Positions 54,086-63,680 of a stretch of DNA of 64,000 bases are shown piece after piece. The notes under the pieces are model-generated. The model saw only the letters and a program-made list of their open reading frames with translations. It was not told the DNA's origin and searched no databases. Where the stretch lies: assembly GCF_035989305.1 (NCBI RefSeq), contig NZ_CP108514.1:6552501-6616500 (forward strand). Reading direction: 5' to 3'. The translations under genes were made by a program, and so were the position numbers. The stretch's first letter is position 1. Each line of letters starts with the position of its first letter. This DNA comes from Streptomyces sp. NBC_01233 (lineage in GTDB: Bacteria > Actinomycetota > Actinomycetes > Streptomycetales > Streptomycetaceae).

Positions 54086-56281
54086 ATGGAACACGTGCCC
54101 GCGCTCGACGAAGACCTCAAGAAGACGCTCGGACCCGCCACCGCCAAGGTGCTGGCCGAGCAGCTCGGCCTGCACACGGCCCTGGACCTGCTCCACCACT
54201 ACCCGCGGCGGTACGCCGAGCGCGGTGAGCTGACCTCGCTGGCCGAGCTCGCCGACCAGATCGACGAGCACGTGACCGTCGTCGCGCAGGTCGCGGACGC
54301 CCGGATCCTGACCTTCAACGGCGGCCGGGGCAAGCGCCTCGAAGTGACCATCACCGACGGCAGCGGCCGGCTCCAGCTGGTCTTCTTCGGTGCGGGCGTC
54401 CACAAGCCGCACAAGGAGCTGCTGCCCGGCAGTCGCGCGATGTTCGCCGGCAAGGTCTCCAAGTTCAACCACAAGCTCCAGCTCGCGCACCCCGCGTACG
54501 AGCCGCTCGGCGCGGACGCCTCCGACCGGGACGCCGCCAGCGCCTTCGCCAACCAGCTCATCCCGATCTACCCGGCCTGCGCGAAGCTGGAGTCCTGGAA
54601 GATCGCCAAATGCGTGGACGCGGTGCTGCCCAGCGCGCAGGAGGCCGTGGACCCGCTGCCGCCCGCCCTGCGCGAGGGCCGAGGGCTGGTCCCGCTCACC
54701 GAGGCCCTGCTGAAGATCCACCGGCCGGCCACCAAGGCCGACATCGAGGACGCCCGCCAGCGCCTGAAGTGGGACGAGGCCTTCGTCCTCCAGGTCGCCC
54801 TGGCCCGCCGCCGCCACGCCGACTCCCAGCTCCCGTCCGTTCCGCGCCGCCCCACCCCCGGCGGCCTCCTCGACTCCTTCGACGCGAAGCTCCCCTTCAC
54901 CCTCACCGAGGGCCAGGTGGGCGTCTCGAAGGAGATCTTCGACGACCTGGCCACCAGCCACCCCATGCACCGCCTCCTCCAGGGCGAGGTCGGAAGCGGT
55001 AAGACGATGGTGGCCCTGCGGGCCATGCTCGCCGTCGTGGACTCCGGCGGGCAGGCGGCGATGCTCGCGCCCACCGAGGTGCTCGCGCAGCAGCACCACC
55101 GCTCCATCGTCGAGATGATGGGCGAACTGGCCGAGGCAGGCATGCTCGGCGGCTCCGACCAGGGCACGAAGGTGGTGCTCCTCACCGGGTCGATGGGGAT
55201 GCCCGCGCGCCGGCAGGCCCTGCTCGACCTGGTCACCGGTGAGGCCGGGATCGTGATCGGCACGCACGCGCTGATCGAGGACAAGGTGCAGTTCCACGAC
55301 CTCGGGCTGGTGGTCGTGGACGAACAGCACCGCTTCGGCGTCGAGCAGCGCGACGCCCTCAGGTCCAAGGGGAAGCAGCCCCCGCACCTGCTGGTGATGA
55401 CCGCCACCCCGATCCCGCGCACGGTCGCCATGACCGTCTTCGGCGACCTGGAGACCTCCGTCCTCGACCAGCTGCCCGCCGGGCGCTCGCCGATCGCCAC
55501 CCACGTGGTGCCCGCCAAGGACAAGCCGCACTTCCTCGCCCGGGCCTGGGAACGGGTCCGCGAGGAAGTGGAGAACGGCCACCAGGCGTACGTGGTGTGC
55601 CCCCGCATCGGCGACGGCGAGGACGAGCCCAAGAAGAAGAAGGCGGCCGAGGAGGACGGGGACAAGCGGCCCCCGCTGGCCGTCCTGGAGATCGCCGAGC
55701 AGCTGACGCGCGGCCCGCTCGCCGGGCTGTCCGTGGAGGTCCTGCACGGCCGGATGGACCCGGCCGACAAGGACGACGTCATGCGGCGCTTCGCCGCGGG
55801 CGAGGTCAAGGTGCTCGTCGCCACCACCGTCATCGAGGTCGGTGTGAACGTCCCGAACTCCACCGTCATGGTGATCATGGACGCGGACCGGTTCGGCGTC
55901 TCCCAGCTCCACCAGCTGCGCGGGCGCGTCGGCCGCGGCTCCGCGCCCGGCCTGTGCCTGCTGGTCAGCGAGATGCACGAGGCCAGCCCCGCCCGGGCCC
56001 GGCTGGCCGCCGTCGCCGCCACCCTCGACGGCTTCGAGCTCTCCCGGATCGACCTGGAGCAGCGCCGCGAGGGCGACGTGCTGGGCCAGGCCCAGTCGGG
56101 CGTGCGCTCCTCGCTGCGCATGCTCGCGGTCATCGAGGACGAGGAGGTCATCGCCCAGGCTCGGGAGGAGGCCACCCGCGTCGTCGCCGACGACCCCGCG
56201 CTGGAGCGGCTGCCCGGCCTGCGGACCGCGCTGGACGCCCTGCTCGACACCGAGCGCGAGCAGTACCTGGAGAAGGGATGA
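54086..56281 (+). CDS. recG: ATP-dependent DNA helicase RecG
   Basis: RecG reverses stalled forks and processes Holliday junctions. The 731-residue protein has the wedge/OB domain near the N-terminus (VTVVAQVADARI, GSGRLQLVFF), Walker A GEVGSGKT (residues 300-307), DEQH (412-415), TATPIPRT, and helicase C motifs TTVIEVGVNVPN and QLRGRVGRG. A Lys-rich insert (EPKKKKAAEEDGDK) interrupts the region near residue 515. ATG 54086 is used; GTG 54095 is an alternative. Confidence 0.97.
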   Translation: MEHVPALDEDLKKTLGPATAKVLAEQLGLHTALDLLHHYPRRYAERGELTSLAELADQIDEHVTVVAQVADARILTFNGGRGKRLEVTITDGSGRLQLVFFGAGVHKPHKELLPGSRAMFAGKVSKFNHKLQLAHPAYEPLGADASDRDAASAFANQLIPIYPACAKLESWKIAKCVDAVLPSAQEAVDPLPPALREGRGLVPLTEALLKIHRPATKADIEDARQRLKWDEAFVLQVALARRRHADSQLPSVPRRPTPGGLLDSFDAKLPFTLTEGQVGVSKEIFDDLATSHPMHRLLQGEVGSGKTMVALRAMLAVVDSGGQAAMLAPTEVLAQQHHRSIVEMMGELAEAGMLGGSDQGTKVVLLTGSMGMPARRQALLDLVTGEAGIVIGTHALIEDKVQFHDLGLVVVDEQHRFGVEQRDALRSKGKQPPHLLVMTATPIPRTVAMTVFGDLETSVLDQLPAGRSPIATHVVPAKDKPHFLARAWERVREEVENGHQAYVVCPRIGDGEDEPKKKKAAEEDGDKRPPLAVLEIAEQLTRGPLAGLSVEVLHGRMDPADKDDVMRRFAAGEVKVLVATTVIEVGVNVPNSTVMVIMDADRFGVSQLHQLRGRVGRGSAPGLCLLVSEMHEASPARARLAAVAATLDGFELSRIDLEQRREGDVLGQAQSGVRSSLRMLAVIEDEEVIAQAREEATRVVADDPALERLPGLRTALDALLDTEREQYLEKG

Positions 56282-56353
56282 GCGGCACGACCTATCGTTG
56301 GAGTGCCGCGGCAGCCCCGCGGCTCCCCCTACCGCCGTACCGAAGGACCCCAG

Positions 56354-56932
56354 ATGACCCGCGTGATCGCCGGCAGCGCCGGCGGGCGACGGCTGGCCGT
56401 GCCCCCCGGCACCGGCACCCGGCCGACCTCGGACCGGATGCGCGAAGGCCTGTTCTCCACCTGGGAGTCGCTGCACGGCGTCGAAGGGGCCCGGGTGCTC
56501 GACCTGTACGGCGGCTCCGGCGCCGTCGGCCTGGAGGCCCTCTCCCGCGGCGCGGCCCACACCCTGCTCGTGGAGGCGGACGCCAAGGCCGCCAAGGCGA
56601 TCCGGGACAACATCAAGACGCTGGGCCTGCCCGGTGCGGAGTTCCGGGCGGGCAAGGCCGAGCAGATCGTGGCGGCCCGGGCGGGCGGGGACCCGTACGA
56701 CATCGTCTTCCTGGACCCGCCGTACGCCGTGGACAGCGACGATCTCCGGGAGATCCTCCTCACACTCCGGTCCAATGGCTGGCTCACGGACGATGCGCTC
56801 GCCACCGTGGAGCGCAGCACCAGGAGCGGCGCCTTCCCGTGGCCCGAGGGCTTCGAGCCGCTCCGGTCGCGCAAGTACGGCGAGGGCACCCTTTGGTACG
56901 GCCGCGCCGCCTTCACCAGCGAAGACTCATGA
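56354..56932 (+). CDS. rsmD: 16S rRNA (guanine(966)-N(2))-methyltransferase
   Basis: RsmD methylates G966 of 16S rRNA. The 192-residue Rossmann methyltransferase has RPTSDRMREGLFSTW, the SAM motif VLDLYGGSGAVGLEALSRGA, and catalytic DPPY. ATG 56354 matches the family start. It overlaps or abuts coaD, depending on the coaD start. Confidence 0.95.
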   Translation: MTRVIAGSAGGRRLAVPPGTGTRPTSDRMREGLFSTWESLHGVEGARVLDLYGGSGAVGLEALSRGAAHTLLVEADAKAAKAIRDNIKTLGLPGAEFRAGKAEQIVAARAGGDPYDIVFLDPPYAVDSDDLREILLTLRSNGWLTDDALATVERSTRSGAFPWPEGFEPLRSRKYGEGTLWYGRAAFTSEDS

Positions 56933-56946
56933 ACGAGGGAGTTCAG

Positions 56947-57426
56947 TTGCGCCGCGCCGTCTGTCCGGGGTCCTTCGACCCCATCACCAACGGACACCTC
57001 GACATCATCGGACGCGCCTCCAGGCTCTACGACGTCGTGCACGTCGCCGTGATGATCAACCAGTCGAAGCAGGGACTCTTCACCGTCGAGGAGCGGATCG
57101 AGCTGATCCGCGAGGCGACGGCCGACTACGGCAACATCCAGGTCGAGTCCTTCCACGGGCTGCTCGTCGACTTCTGCAAGCAGCGGGACATCCCGGCCAT
57201 CGTCAAGGGACTGCGCGCGGTCAGCGACTTCGACTACGAGCTCCAGATGGCCCAGATGAACATGGGCCTGTCGGGCGTCGAGACGCTGTTCGTGCCGACC
57301 AACCCCACCTACAGCTTCCTGTCCTCCTCGCTGGTCAAGGAGGTCGCGGCCTGGGGCGGCGACGTCGCCCACCTGCTGCCGGCGCACGTGCACACGGCCC
57401 TCCTGGAGCGGCTGCGCAACCGCTGA
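56947..57426 (+). CDS. coaD: Phosphopantetheine adenylyltransferase
   Basis: This enzyme transfers AMP to 4'-phosphopantetheine in CoA synthesis. The 159-residue protein has the nucleotidyltransferase motif PGSFDPITNGHLDII, the VKGLRAVSDFDYELQMA block and SFLSSSLVKEV. TTG 56947 is chosen because GAGGGA lies 6 nt before it and gives the canonical length. ATG 56929, overlapping the rsmD stop as ATGA, would add six residues and is the alternative. Confidence 0.95.
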   Translation: MRRAVCPGSFDPITNGHLDIIGRASRLYDVVHVAVMINQSKQGLFTVEERIELIREATADYGNIQVESFHGLLVDFCKQRDIPAIVKGLRAVSDFDYELQMAQMNMGLSGVETLFVPTNPTYSFLSSSLVKEVAAWGGDVAHLLPAHVHTALLERLRNR

Positions 57427-57529
57427 CTCCCTGATGGGCCGTCAGGCAGTGTCGGGGGCCCGCCCGGTGGCCTTACAGTCGTCCCGTCCGTCTCAGGAAC
57501 CGCCTGAGGCCGAGAGAGTGCGAGCCCCC

Positions 57530-58558
57530 ATGGACGTGCAGAAGAAGCTCGACGAGATCGTCGCGGCCGTCGGCGGCGCCCGGTCCATGCCCATGTCGGC
57601 CTCCTGCGTGATCAACCGCGCCGAGCTGCTCGCCCAGCTCGAAGAGGTCCGCCAGGCGCTCCCCGGCTCGCTCGCGCAGGCTCAGGAGCTCATCGGCGGC
57701 CGGGAGCAGATGGTCGAGGAGGCCCGCCGGGAGGCGGAGCGGATCATCGACGCCGCCCACAACCAGCGCGGTTCGCTGATCTCCGACACCGAGATCGCGC
57801 GCCGTTCGCAGGCGGAGGCGGACCGGATCCTCGAAGAGGCCCGCCGGGAGGCCGAGGAGATCCGCGCCGAGGCCGACGACTACGTCGACAGCAAGCTCGC
57901 GAACTTCGAGGTCGTGCTGTCCAAGACCATCGGTTCGGTGGACCGGGGCCGGGAGAAGCTGCTGGGCCGCGGCCCGGGCCTGGACGAGCAGGGCTACCGG
58001 GACCCCGACTACGACGAGGCGCCCGAGCGCAGCCACGACCCCGAGACGCAGCGGCAGCAGGCGGACGCGTACGTGGACACCAAGCTGGCGACCTTCGAGG
58101 CGGTGCTCTCCAAGACCCTGGAGGCCGTGGGCCGCGGCCGCCAGAAGCTGCTGGGCCGGGTCCCGTCGGACGACCTGGGCGTGCACATGGCCGCCCAGGA
58201 CGCGGCGGGTGGCCAGCAGTCCCGCTCCGCGAGCGACGCGGACTTCCTGGCGGGCCTGGCGGAACCGGAGCCCCTCCACGTGCAGGCGCCGATCCCGGCG
58301 CAGGCGGATCCCGTGTACGACTCGTACTCCTACCAGCAGCCGGCCGCGCAGCAGCAGGACGCCTACGCCTACCAGGATCCGTACGGCGGCTACCAGCAGC
58401 AGCCGGACCCGTACGCGGCCTACCAGCAGCAGCCCGACCCCTATGCCGCGTACCAGCAGCAGCCGCAGGCCCAGCAGCCCTCGCTCGACGAGACCAGCCT
58501 CTTCGACACGAGCATGATCAACCTGGACCAGCTGCGCCAGTACGAACAGGGGCGCTAG
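57530..58558 (+). CDS. DivIVA-like coiled-coil protein with duplicated segment
   Basis: The 342-residue protein has a long N-terminal coiled coil (EEARREAERIIDAAH, QAEADRILEEARREAEEIRAEA) similar to DivIVA/SepIVA or ATPase stalk proteins. A unit of about 30 residues starting YVDSKLANFEVVLSKT is repeated as YVDTKLATFEAVLSKT, each ending in REKLLGR or RQKLLGR. A Gln/Tyr-rich tail with PYAAYQQQPD repeats follows. It probably acts in cell-wall growth or division; this is inferred from the fold only. Confidence 0.82.
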   Translation: MDVQKKLDEIVAAVGGARSMPMSASCVINRAELLAQLEEVRQALPGSLAQAQELIGGREQMVEEARREAERIIDAAHNQRGSLISDTEIARRSQAEADRILEEARREAEEIRAEADDYVDSKLANFEVVLSKTIGSVDRGREKLLGRGPGLDEQGYRDPDYDEAPERSHDPETQRQQADAYVDTKLATFEAVLSKTLEAVGRGRQKLLGRVPSDDLGVHMAAQDAAGGQQSRSASDADFLAGLAEPEPLHVQAPIPAQADPVYDSYSYQQPAAQQQDAYAYQDPYGGYQQQPDPYAAYQQQPDPYAAYQQQPQAQQPSLDETSLFDTSMINLDQLRQYEQGR

Positions 58559-58669
58559 GACCGGATTGGGCACTGGGCGCCGCTCCGGGTATCCTGGCTC
58601 TTCGGTCGCGCGTATGCACCGCGGTCCATGCTGCCCTAGAGCGGCGGAATCTTTGATCTTCAGCGATCT

Positions 58670-59338
58670 GTGAAAGCAGGAACGGCCCTGAATACCCGCC
58701 TCGACCACCGCAACCCCCTCGTGTTCGACACGCACGAGCTGGGTCGGCGTCCTGGTGCCATGCAGCGGCTGTCCCGTGAGATCGCGGCACCGGCGGACTT
58801 CGGTCTCGTCGGCGTCATCGGAGTGCCGGAAGGCGCCCCGGTGAAGCTCAACCTCCGCCTGGAGTCGGTCATGGAAGGGGTGCTTGTCACAGGCACCGCC
58901 CGTGCGTCGGCCGTGGGGGAGTGCGTAAGGTGTCTGGAGTCCGTCGAGCGCGAGCTCAAGGCGGACTTCCAGGAGATGTTCTCGTACCCTGACGCCGACG
59001 ACCGGAGCCGCTCCAAGGCGGAACCGGCCGACGACGCCGAGGACGACGAGGACACGCTCTTCCTCGAGGACGGTTTGTTCGACCTCGAACCCGTGCTGCG
59101 GGATGTGGTGGTGCTCGCACTGCCCATGCAGCCGGTGTGCCGGGAGGACTGTCTCGGACTGTGCCCCGATTGCGGGCTCAGCCTGAACGACGACCCGGAC
59201 CACCACCATGACGCCGTCGACATCCGTTGGGCGGCATTGCAAGGACTCGTCGTGACCGATCAGGACGGCGAGAAGGACAACATGAGCGGCACTGCCTCTG
59301 ACGGAGTTCAGGGCGCCGCCGAGAAGCAGGAGAAGTAG
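58670..59338 (+). CDS. DUF177 (YceD) family protein
   Basis: The 222-residue protein has the DUF177 core ([28 protein letters not shown] in pieces, [20 protein letters not shown]) with four or more Cys residues, which may bind zinc. YceD proteins are encoded with rpmF across bacteria and in some species affect 23S rRNA processing. An acidic loop ([14 protein letters not shown]) lies in the middle. GTG 58670 is used. rpmF starts 2 bp after its stop. Confidence 0.92.
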   Translation: MKAGTALNTRLDHRNPLVFDTHELGRRPGAMQRLSREIAAPADFGLVGVIGVPEGAPVKLNLRLESVMEGVLVTGTARASAVGECVRCLESVERELKADFQEMFSYPDADDRSRSKAEPADDAEDDEDTLFLEDGLFDLEPVLRDVVVLALPMQPVCREDCLGLCPDCGLSLNDDPDHHHDAVDIRWAALQGLVVTDQDGEKDNMSGTASDGVQGAAEKQEK

Positions 59339-59340
59339 CC

Positions 59341-59514
59341 GTGGCTGTTCCGAAGCGGAAGATGTCGCGCAGCAACACGCGCCACCGCCGGTCGCAGTGG
59401 AAGGCTGCGGTCCCCACCCTGGTTTCGTGTGAGCGTTGCCAGGAGCCGAAGCTCCAGCACATTGCGTGCCCGAGCTGCGGCACCTACAACAAGCGCCAGG
59501 TCCTCGAGGTCTGA
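59341..59514 (+). CDS. rpmF: 50S ribosomal protein L32, zinc-binding type
   Basis: The 57-residue L32 begins [20 protein letters not shown] after the GTG start and keeps the zinc ribbon, CERC and CPSC. The pattern is a C+ ribosomal protein, like L28 in this window. It lies 2 bp after the DUF177 gene and 19 bp before rnc. Confidence 0.96.
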   Translation: MAVPKRKMSRSNTRHRRSQWKAAVPTLVSCERCQEPKLQHIACPSCGTYNKRQVLEV

Positions 59515-59533
59515 GCGGCTGGTGAGAGGCGCA

Positions 59534-60379
59534 ATGTCTGAGCTGTCCAACGCTGAGAAGCAGGCAGACAGTAACAACGCGGCCTCGTCCCACACGCTTC
59601 TGGAAGGGCGGCTCGGGTATCAACTCGAGTCCGCCCTTCTGGTGCGTGCACTGACCCACCGCTCGTACGCGTACGAGAACGGCGGTCTGCCCACCAACGA
59701 ACGGCTGGAGTTCCTCGGGGACTCCGTGCTGGGCCTGGTGGTCACGGACACGCTGTACACGACCCACCCCGATCTCCCCGAAGGCCAGCTGGCCAAGCTT
59801 CGGGCCGCGGTGGTCAACTCGCGCGCACTGGCGGAGGTCGGGCGCGGCCTCGAACTCGGCTCCTTCATCCGGCTCGGCCGGGGCGAAGAGGGCACGGGCG
59901 GCCGGGACAAGGCCTCCATCCTCGCCGACACCCTTGAAGCGGTGATCGGCGCGGTCTACCTCGATCAGGGCCTCGACGCGGCCTCGGAGCTGGTCCACCG
60001 GCTCTTCGACCCGCTCATCGAGAAGTCCTCGAACCTCGGGGCCGGCCTGGACTGGAAGACCAGCCTCCAGGAGCTCACGGCGGCCGAAGGTCTTGGCGTA
60101 CCGGAATATCTGGTCACCGAGACCGGTCCGGACCACGAGAAGACCTTCACCGCTGCCGCCCGCGTCGGTGGTGTCTCGTACGGCACCGGCACCGGCCGCA
60201 GCAAGAAGGAAGCGGAACAGCAGGCTGCGGAGTCCGCATGGCGCGGAATCCGCACCGCGGCGGACGAGCGGATCGCGGCGGCCGCCGTGGCCGCCGCCGC
60301 TCCGGCCGAGGTCCCGGCTTCGGCCGGGTCCGAGGACGGCGGGGTACCGACGCCCGCCGAACCGGCGCCGGACGCCTGA
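59534..60379 (+). CDS. rnc: Ribonuclease III
   Basis: This double-strand RNA endoribonuclease of rRNA and mRNA processing has 281 residues. It has the RNase III signature [13 protein letters not shown], the second acidic motif [14 protein letters not shown], a C-terminal dsRNA-binding domain ([16 protein letters not shown] through [13 protein letters not shown]), and an Ala/Pro-rich tail. In Streptomyces this protein is also known as AbsB, a global regulator of antibiotic production. Confidence 0.96.
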   Translation: MSELSNAEKQADSNNAASSHTLLEGRLGYQLESALLVRALTHRSYAYENGGLPTNERLEFLGDSVLGLVVTDTLYTTHPDLPEGQLAKLRAAVVNSRALAEVGRGLELGSFIRLGRGEEGTGGRDKASILADTLEAVIGAVYLDQGLDAASELVHRLFDPLIEKSSNLGAGLDWKTSLQELTAAEGLGVPEYLVTETGPDHEKTFTAAARVGGVSYGTGTGRSKKEAEQQAAESAWRGIRTAADERIAAAAVAAAAPAEVPASAGSEDGGVPTPAEPAPDA

Positions 60380-60399
60380 CCCTTCCTTCCGGATTTCCC

Positions 60400-60428
60400 C
60401 GCCCGCCCCTGCCTCGCAGGGGCGGGCG
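60400..60428 (+). terminator. Terminator after rnc
   Basis: A perfect 12-bp stem (60400-60411 with 60417-60428) and a 5-nt loop, 20 bp after rnc. Confidence 0.75.
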
Positions 60429-60493
60429 ATTCCGTTTCCGGGGGCCGGTACGCTCGCCGGGAGCACCCAGATCCGCATCCCCGGAGGTACACC

Positions 60494-61378
60494 GTGCCCG
60501 AGCTGCCCGAAGTCGAAGTCGTGCGGCGGGGGCTGGAGCGCTGGGTGGCCGGGCGGACCGTCGAGGCCGTCGAGGTCCTGCACCCGCGGGCGGTACGGCG
60601 CCATCCGGGCGGCGGGGCCGACTTCGCGGCGCGGCTGCGCGGCGAGACCTTCGGAGTGCCGCAGCGGCGCGGGAAGTACCTGTGGCTGCCGCTGGAGGGA
60701 CGGGACCTGTCCGTGCTCGGGCACCTGGGGATGAGCGGGCAGCTGCTCGTGCAGCCGCAGGACGCCCCCGACGAGAAGCACTTGCGGATCCGGGTGCGGT
60801 TCACTGATTGCGACAGCGGCTCCGCCGCGGGCGCCGCCGGGACCGAGCTGCGCTTCGTGGACCAGCGGACCTTCGGCGGGCTCTCGCTGCACGACAACAC
60901 GGCCGACGGGCTGCCGGACGTCATCGCGCACATCGCCCGGGACCCGCTCGACCCCCTCTTCGACGAGGGGGCGTACCACCTCGCACTGCGCGCCAAGCGG
61001 ACCACCGTCAAGCGGGCGCTGCTCGACCAGTCCCTGATCAGTGGGGTCGGCAACATCTACGCGGACGAGGCGCTGTGGCGCGCCAAGCTGCATTACGAGC
61101 GCCCCACCGCCAACCTCACGCGTCCCCGGAGCGCGGAACTCCTCGGCCATGTCCGGGACGTCATGAACGCGGCCCTCGCCGTCGGCGGCACCAGCTTCGA
61201 CAGCCTGTACGTGAACGTGAACGGCGAGTCGGGGTACTTCGACCGCTCGCTCGACGCCTACGGGCGCGAGGACGAGCCTTGTCGCCGCTGCGGTACGCCG
61301 ATGCGCCGGCGCCCCTGGACGAACAGGTCGAGCTACTTCTGCCCGCGCTGTCAGCGGCCGCCGCGCGCGGCGTCGTAG
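60494..61378 (+). CDS. mutM: Formamidopyrimidine-DNA glycosylase
   Basis: This base-excision enzyme removes 8-oxoguanine and FapyG. The 294-residue protein has the catalytic N-terminal PELPEVE (Pro2, Glu3), GRRGKYL-like RRGKYLW with the conserved Lys, [12 protein letters not shown], and the C-terminal zinc finger with CRRC and CPRC. GTG 60494 follows GGAGGT. An insert near residue 112 ([14 protein letters not shown]) is common in Streptomyces. Its 3' end overlaps the HxlR gene by 28 bp. Confidence 0.96.
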   Translation: MPELPEVEVVRRGLERWVAGRTVEAVEVLHPRAVRRHPGGGADFAARLRGETFGVPQRRGKYLWLPLEGRDLSVLGHLGMSGQLLVQPQDAPDEKHLRIRVRFTDCDSGSAAGAAGTELRFVDQRTFGGLSLHDNTADGLPDVIAHIARDPLDPLFDEGAYHLALRAKRTTVKRALLDQSLISGVGNIYADEALWRAKLHYERPTANLTRPRSAELLGHVRDVMNAALAVGGTSFDSLYVNVNGESGYFDRSLDAYGREDEPCRRCGTPMRRRPWTNRSSYFCPRCQRPPRAAS

Positions 61379-61755
61379 GACGTCCGGGCGGTGAGCACCG
61401 CCGGCATGTTGCCCTCGAGGCAGTGGATGAGCGAGAGCAGCCGATCCGCGACCTCGATGCCGAGCGGGGTCAGCTCGTAGTCGACGCGTGGCGGATTCGT
61501 CGGCTGGGCCTCGCGGTGGACTATGCCGTCGCGCTCCAGCGCGTGCAGGGTCTGGGAGAGCATTTTTTCGCTCACGCCCTCCACCCGGCGGCGCAGTTCG
61601 TTGAAACGGCACGGGCCTTCGCGCAGGGCGCCCACGGTGAGGCTGCCCCAGCGGCCGGTGACGTGTTCCAGGGTCTCGCGGGACGGGCAGGCACGCGCGA
61701 ACACGTCGAACGGCTGATCGGTGTCGGCGGCTTCTGTGCGGACTGGGGTCTCCAT
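61351..61755 (-). CDS. HxlR family transcriptional regulator
   Basis: The 134-residue winged-helix protein has [44 protein letters not shown] and DYELTPLG, as in HxlR/YodB-type regulators. A single N-terminal Cys (in CPSRE) is where such proteins sense quinones or diamide. It is divergent from a flavodoxin-fold reductase, with an inverted repeat between, so it probably controls that gene. Confidence 0.92.
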   Translation of the reverse strand: METPVRTEAADTDQPFDVFARACPSRETLEHVTGRWGSLTVGALREGPCRFNELRRRVEGVSEKMLSQTLHALERDGIVHREAQPTNPPRVDYELTPLGIEVADRLLSLIHCLEGNMPAVLTARTSYDAARGGR

Positions 61756-61777
61756 AGGAAGAGCGTACTCCCCTACA

Positions 61778-61815
61778 GCGCTAACTTGAGGGTTGCGCTT
61801 TCCAAAAGTTAGTGC
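61778..61815. promoter_or_regulatory. Inverted repeat between HxlR and reductase genes
   Basis: GCGCTAACTT (61778-61787) and AAGTTAGTGC (61806-61815) are 10-bp arms with one mismatch and centres 28 bp apart. Position and symmetry fit the HxlR operator for both divergent genes. Confidence 0.6.
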
Positions 61816-61895
61816 TTCTCTGGGTGTCGTCACCGTCCTGCTCCCCCGCACCACGCATGTGCGGGGGAGGGAGTCTTCCGAGGGAGAGAATCACC

Positions 61896-62507
61896 TTGTC
61901 CGGTATCGCGCACACCCCCGTCGTCTCGATCGCCTACCACTCCGGCTACGGCCACACCGCCGTGGTCGCCGAGGCGGTCCGCAGCGGCGCCGTCGACGCC
62001 GGGGCGACCGTCCACCTGATCAAGGTCGACGAGATCGACGACGCGCAGTGGGAGCTGCTCGACGCGTCCGACGCGATCGTCTTCGGCTCCCCGACCTACA
62101 TGGGCACCGCCTCCGGCGCCTTCCACGTGTTCGCGGAAGCCACCTCGAAGCGCTGGTTCGGCGACGTCTGGCAGAACAAGGTGGCCGCCGGCTTCACGAA
62201 CTCCGCCTCCAAGAGCGGCGACAAGCTGCACACCCTGCAGTTCTTCCAGATCCTCGCCGCCCAGCACGGCATGAGCTGGGTCAACCTGGGCCTGAAGCCG
62301 GGCTGGAACAGCAGCACCGCCTCCGAGAACGACCTCAACCGCCTCGGCGTCTTCGCCGGCGCCGCCGCCCAGAGCAACTCCGACGAGGGTGCGGACGCCG
62401 TCCACAAGGCCGACATTGCGACCGCCGAGCACCTGGGCCGCCGCGTCGCCGAGCAGACGCGCATCGTCATCGCGGGCCGCGCGGCCCTGGCCGCGGCCGG
62501 GGCCTGA
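61896..62507 (+). CDS. NAD(P)H-dependent flavodoxin-type reductase
   Basis: The 203-residue protein has the flavodoxin/WrbA-like fold with an FMN phosphate loop (YHSGYGHTAVVAEAV), FGSPTYMGTASG, and NSASKSGDK. It probably reduces quinones or nitro compounds. TTG 61896 is used because GAGGGAGAG lies 7 nt upstream. Divergence from an HxlR regulator suggests induction by electrophiles or quinones. Confidence 0.9.
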   Translation: MSGIAHTPVVSIAYHSGYGHTAVVAEAVRSGAVDAGATVHLIKVDEIDDAQWELLDASDAIVFGSPTYMGTASGAFHVFAEATSKRWFGDVWQNKVAAGFTNSASKSGDKLHTLQFFQILAAQHGMSWVNLGLKPGWNSSTASENDLNRLGVFAGAAAQSNSDEGADAVHKADIATAEHLGRRVAEQTRIVIAGRAALAAAGA

Positions 62508-62578
62508 GCCCCGGGCGGTCGCGGCGCTCGCGCCGGCGACCGCCGGCCGCTGCAGGCGGGTGAGCGTGGCCGTCGGTG

Positions 62579-63544
62579 CTAGAGGCCGAAGTCCTGGGTC
62601 CACCAGGGGCCGCCGGCGGCGAAGTGGGCGCCGACGCCCAGCGTGCGGAACTCGCAGTTGAGGATGTTCGCCTTGTGGCCCGGGCTGTTCATCCAGGCCT
62701 TCATCACGGCGTCTGCGTCGCCCTGGCCGCGCGCGATGTTCTCGCCGCCGAGGCCGGCGAGGCCGGCCTTGGCGGCGCGGTCCCACGGGCTGTTGCCGTC
62801 GGGGTCGTCGTGGCTGAAGAAGCCCCGTGTGGCCATGTCCTTGCTGAATGCTCCGGCCAGCGCCGCGAGCGGCGGATTGGCCCGGACGGGACCGCACCCG
62901 GCCATCGCGCGCTCCTGGTTGACCAGGGCGACCACGGCGTCCTCCTCGGCGGAGTGGCCGTCCAGGGCCGGCCGGGGCGCGGGGGTGGCCGGCGTCGGGG
63001 GCGCCGCGACCGGCTTCGCGGGTGCCGGAACCGGCTTCGCGGGTGCCGGAATCGGCTTCGCGGGTGCCGGAATCGGCTTCGAGGGTGCCGGAACCGGCTT
63101 CTTCTCCGGGGCCTTGCGGGCGGGAGCGGGCGTGGCCGAAGGCGAAGCGGTCGGCGACGCGCTCGGCGAGGCGGACACGGAGGGGCTCGGCGGGGCCGAG
63201 GAGGAGGGCGAGGCCGACGGGGACGGCGAGGCCGACGGGCTCTTGGAGGGGGAACCGGAGCCGGCGCCCGTGGCGGCGCGGCCCGACAGGCTGGCGAGGC
63301 CACCCTGCTGTTCCGGCGCGGGGTCCGGGGTGGGCGAGGCCTTGGCCTTGGCCTCCGGCGTGCCGGCGCCCCCCGTAGCGCTGACGCCCACATAGGGGAA
63401 CGCGCTGCCGACCGGCACCATGCCGGTGGTGACGGCCGCCGTGCCGAGGGCCACGGCCACCGAGACGCCGAGCAGGCCGGTGCGCAGGACGGTGCCGCGC
63501 TTGCCGCCGCTGTGCGGCGCGGCGGGGAGTCGGTGACGTCCCAT
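62579..63544 (-). CDS. Secreted CAP (SCP/PR1) domain protein
   Basis: The 321-residue protein has an N-terminal signal or anchor (VLRTGLLGVSVAVALGTAAVTTG), a long Ser/Pro-rich then Pro/Ala/Lys-rich stalk (residues about 90-195), and a C-terminal CAP domain (NQERAMAGCGPVRANPPLAALA, FSHDDPDGNSPWDRA, GENIARG, WMNSPGHKANIL). The His/Glu pairs of the CAP cavity are present. The stalk carries four tandem 7-residue repeats. Function unknown; probably wall-associated. Confidence 0.92.
   Translation of the reverse strand: MGRHRLPAAPHSGGKRGTVLRTGLLGVSVAVALGTAAVTTGMVPVGSAFPYVGVSATGGAGTPEAKAKASPTPDPAPEQQGGLASLSGRAATGAGSGSPSKSPSASPSPSASPSSSAPPSPSVSASPSASPTASPSATPAPARKAPEKKPVPAPSKPIPAPAKPIPAPAKPVPAPAKPVAAPPTPATPAPRPALDGHSAEEDAVVALVNQERAMAGCGPVRANPPLAALAGAFSKDMATRGFFSHDDPDGNSPWDRAAKAGLAGLGGENIARGQGDADAVMKAWMNSPGHKANILNCEFRTLGVGAHFAAGGPWWTQDFGL
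63011..63094 (-). repeat. 21-bp tandem repeats in the CAP protein stalk
   Basis: Four copies of a 21-bp unit, in frame, encode PAPAKPI-type heptads. One copy has an A for C change. Copy number may vary between strains. Confidence 0.85.
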
Positions 63545-63586
63545 CGCTGTCGTGCCTTCCTTGCCGGATCAAGATCATCCCTTACG

Positions 63587-63600
63587 CACCCAAATGGGTG
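63587..63600. promoter_or_regulatory. CACCCA palindrome between CAP and acylphosphatase genes
   Basis: CACCCA-AA-TGGGTG, a perfect 6-bp inverted repeat 42 bp upstream of the CAP gene start and 81 bp upstream of the acylphosphatase gene. Possible operator; no regulator assigned. Confidence 0.4.
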
Positions 63601-63680
63601 AGTTCGTTGCTGCGCGACTGTACGCCATGGGGCCAGGGGGCGATGTGTCCGGAAAGTCATCGCCCGGTTAGCGTTCACGC

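Noticed and set aside
63011..63094. CRISPR-like array
   Set aside because: The 21-bp units are directly adjacent with no spacers and are in frame inside a coding region. No cas genes are present in the window.
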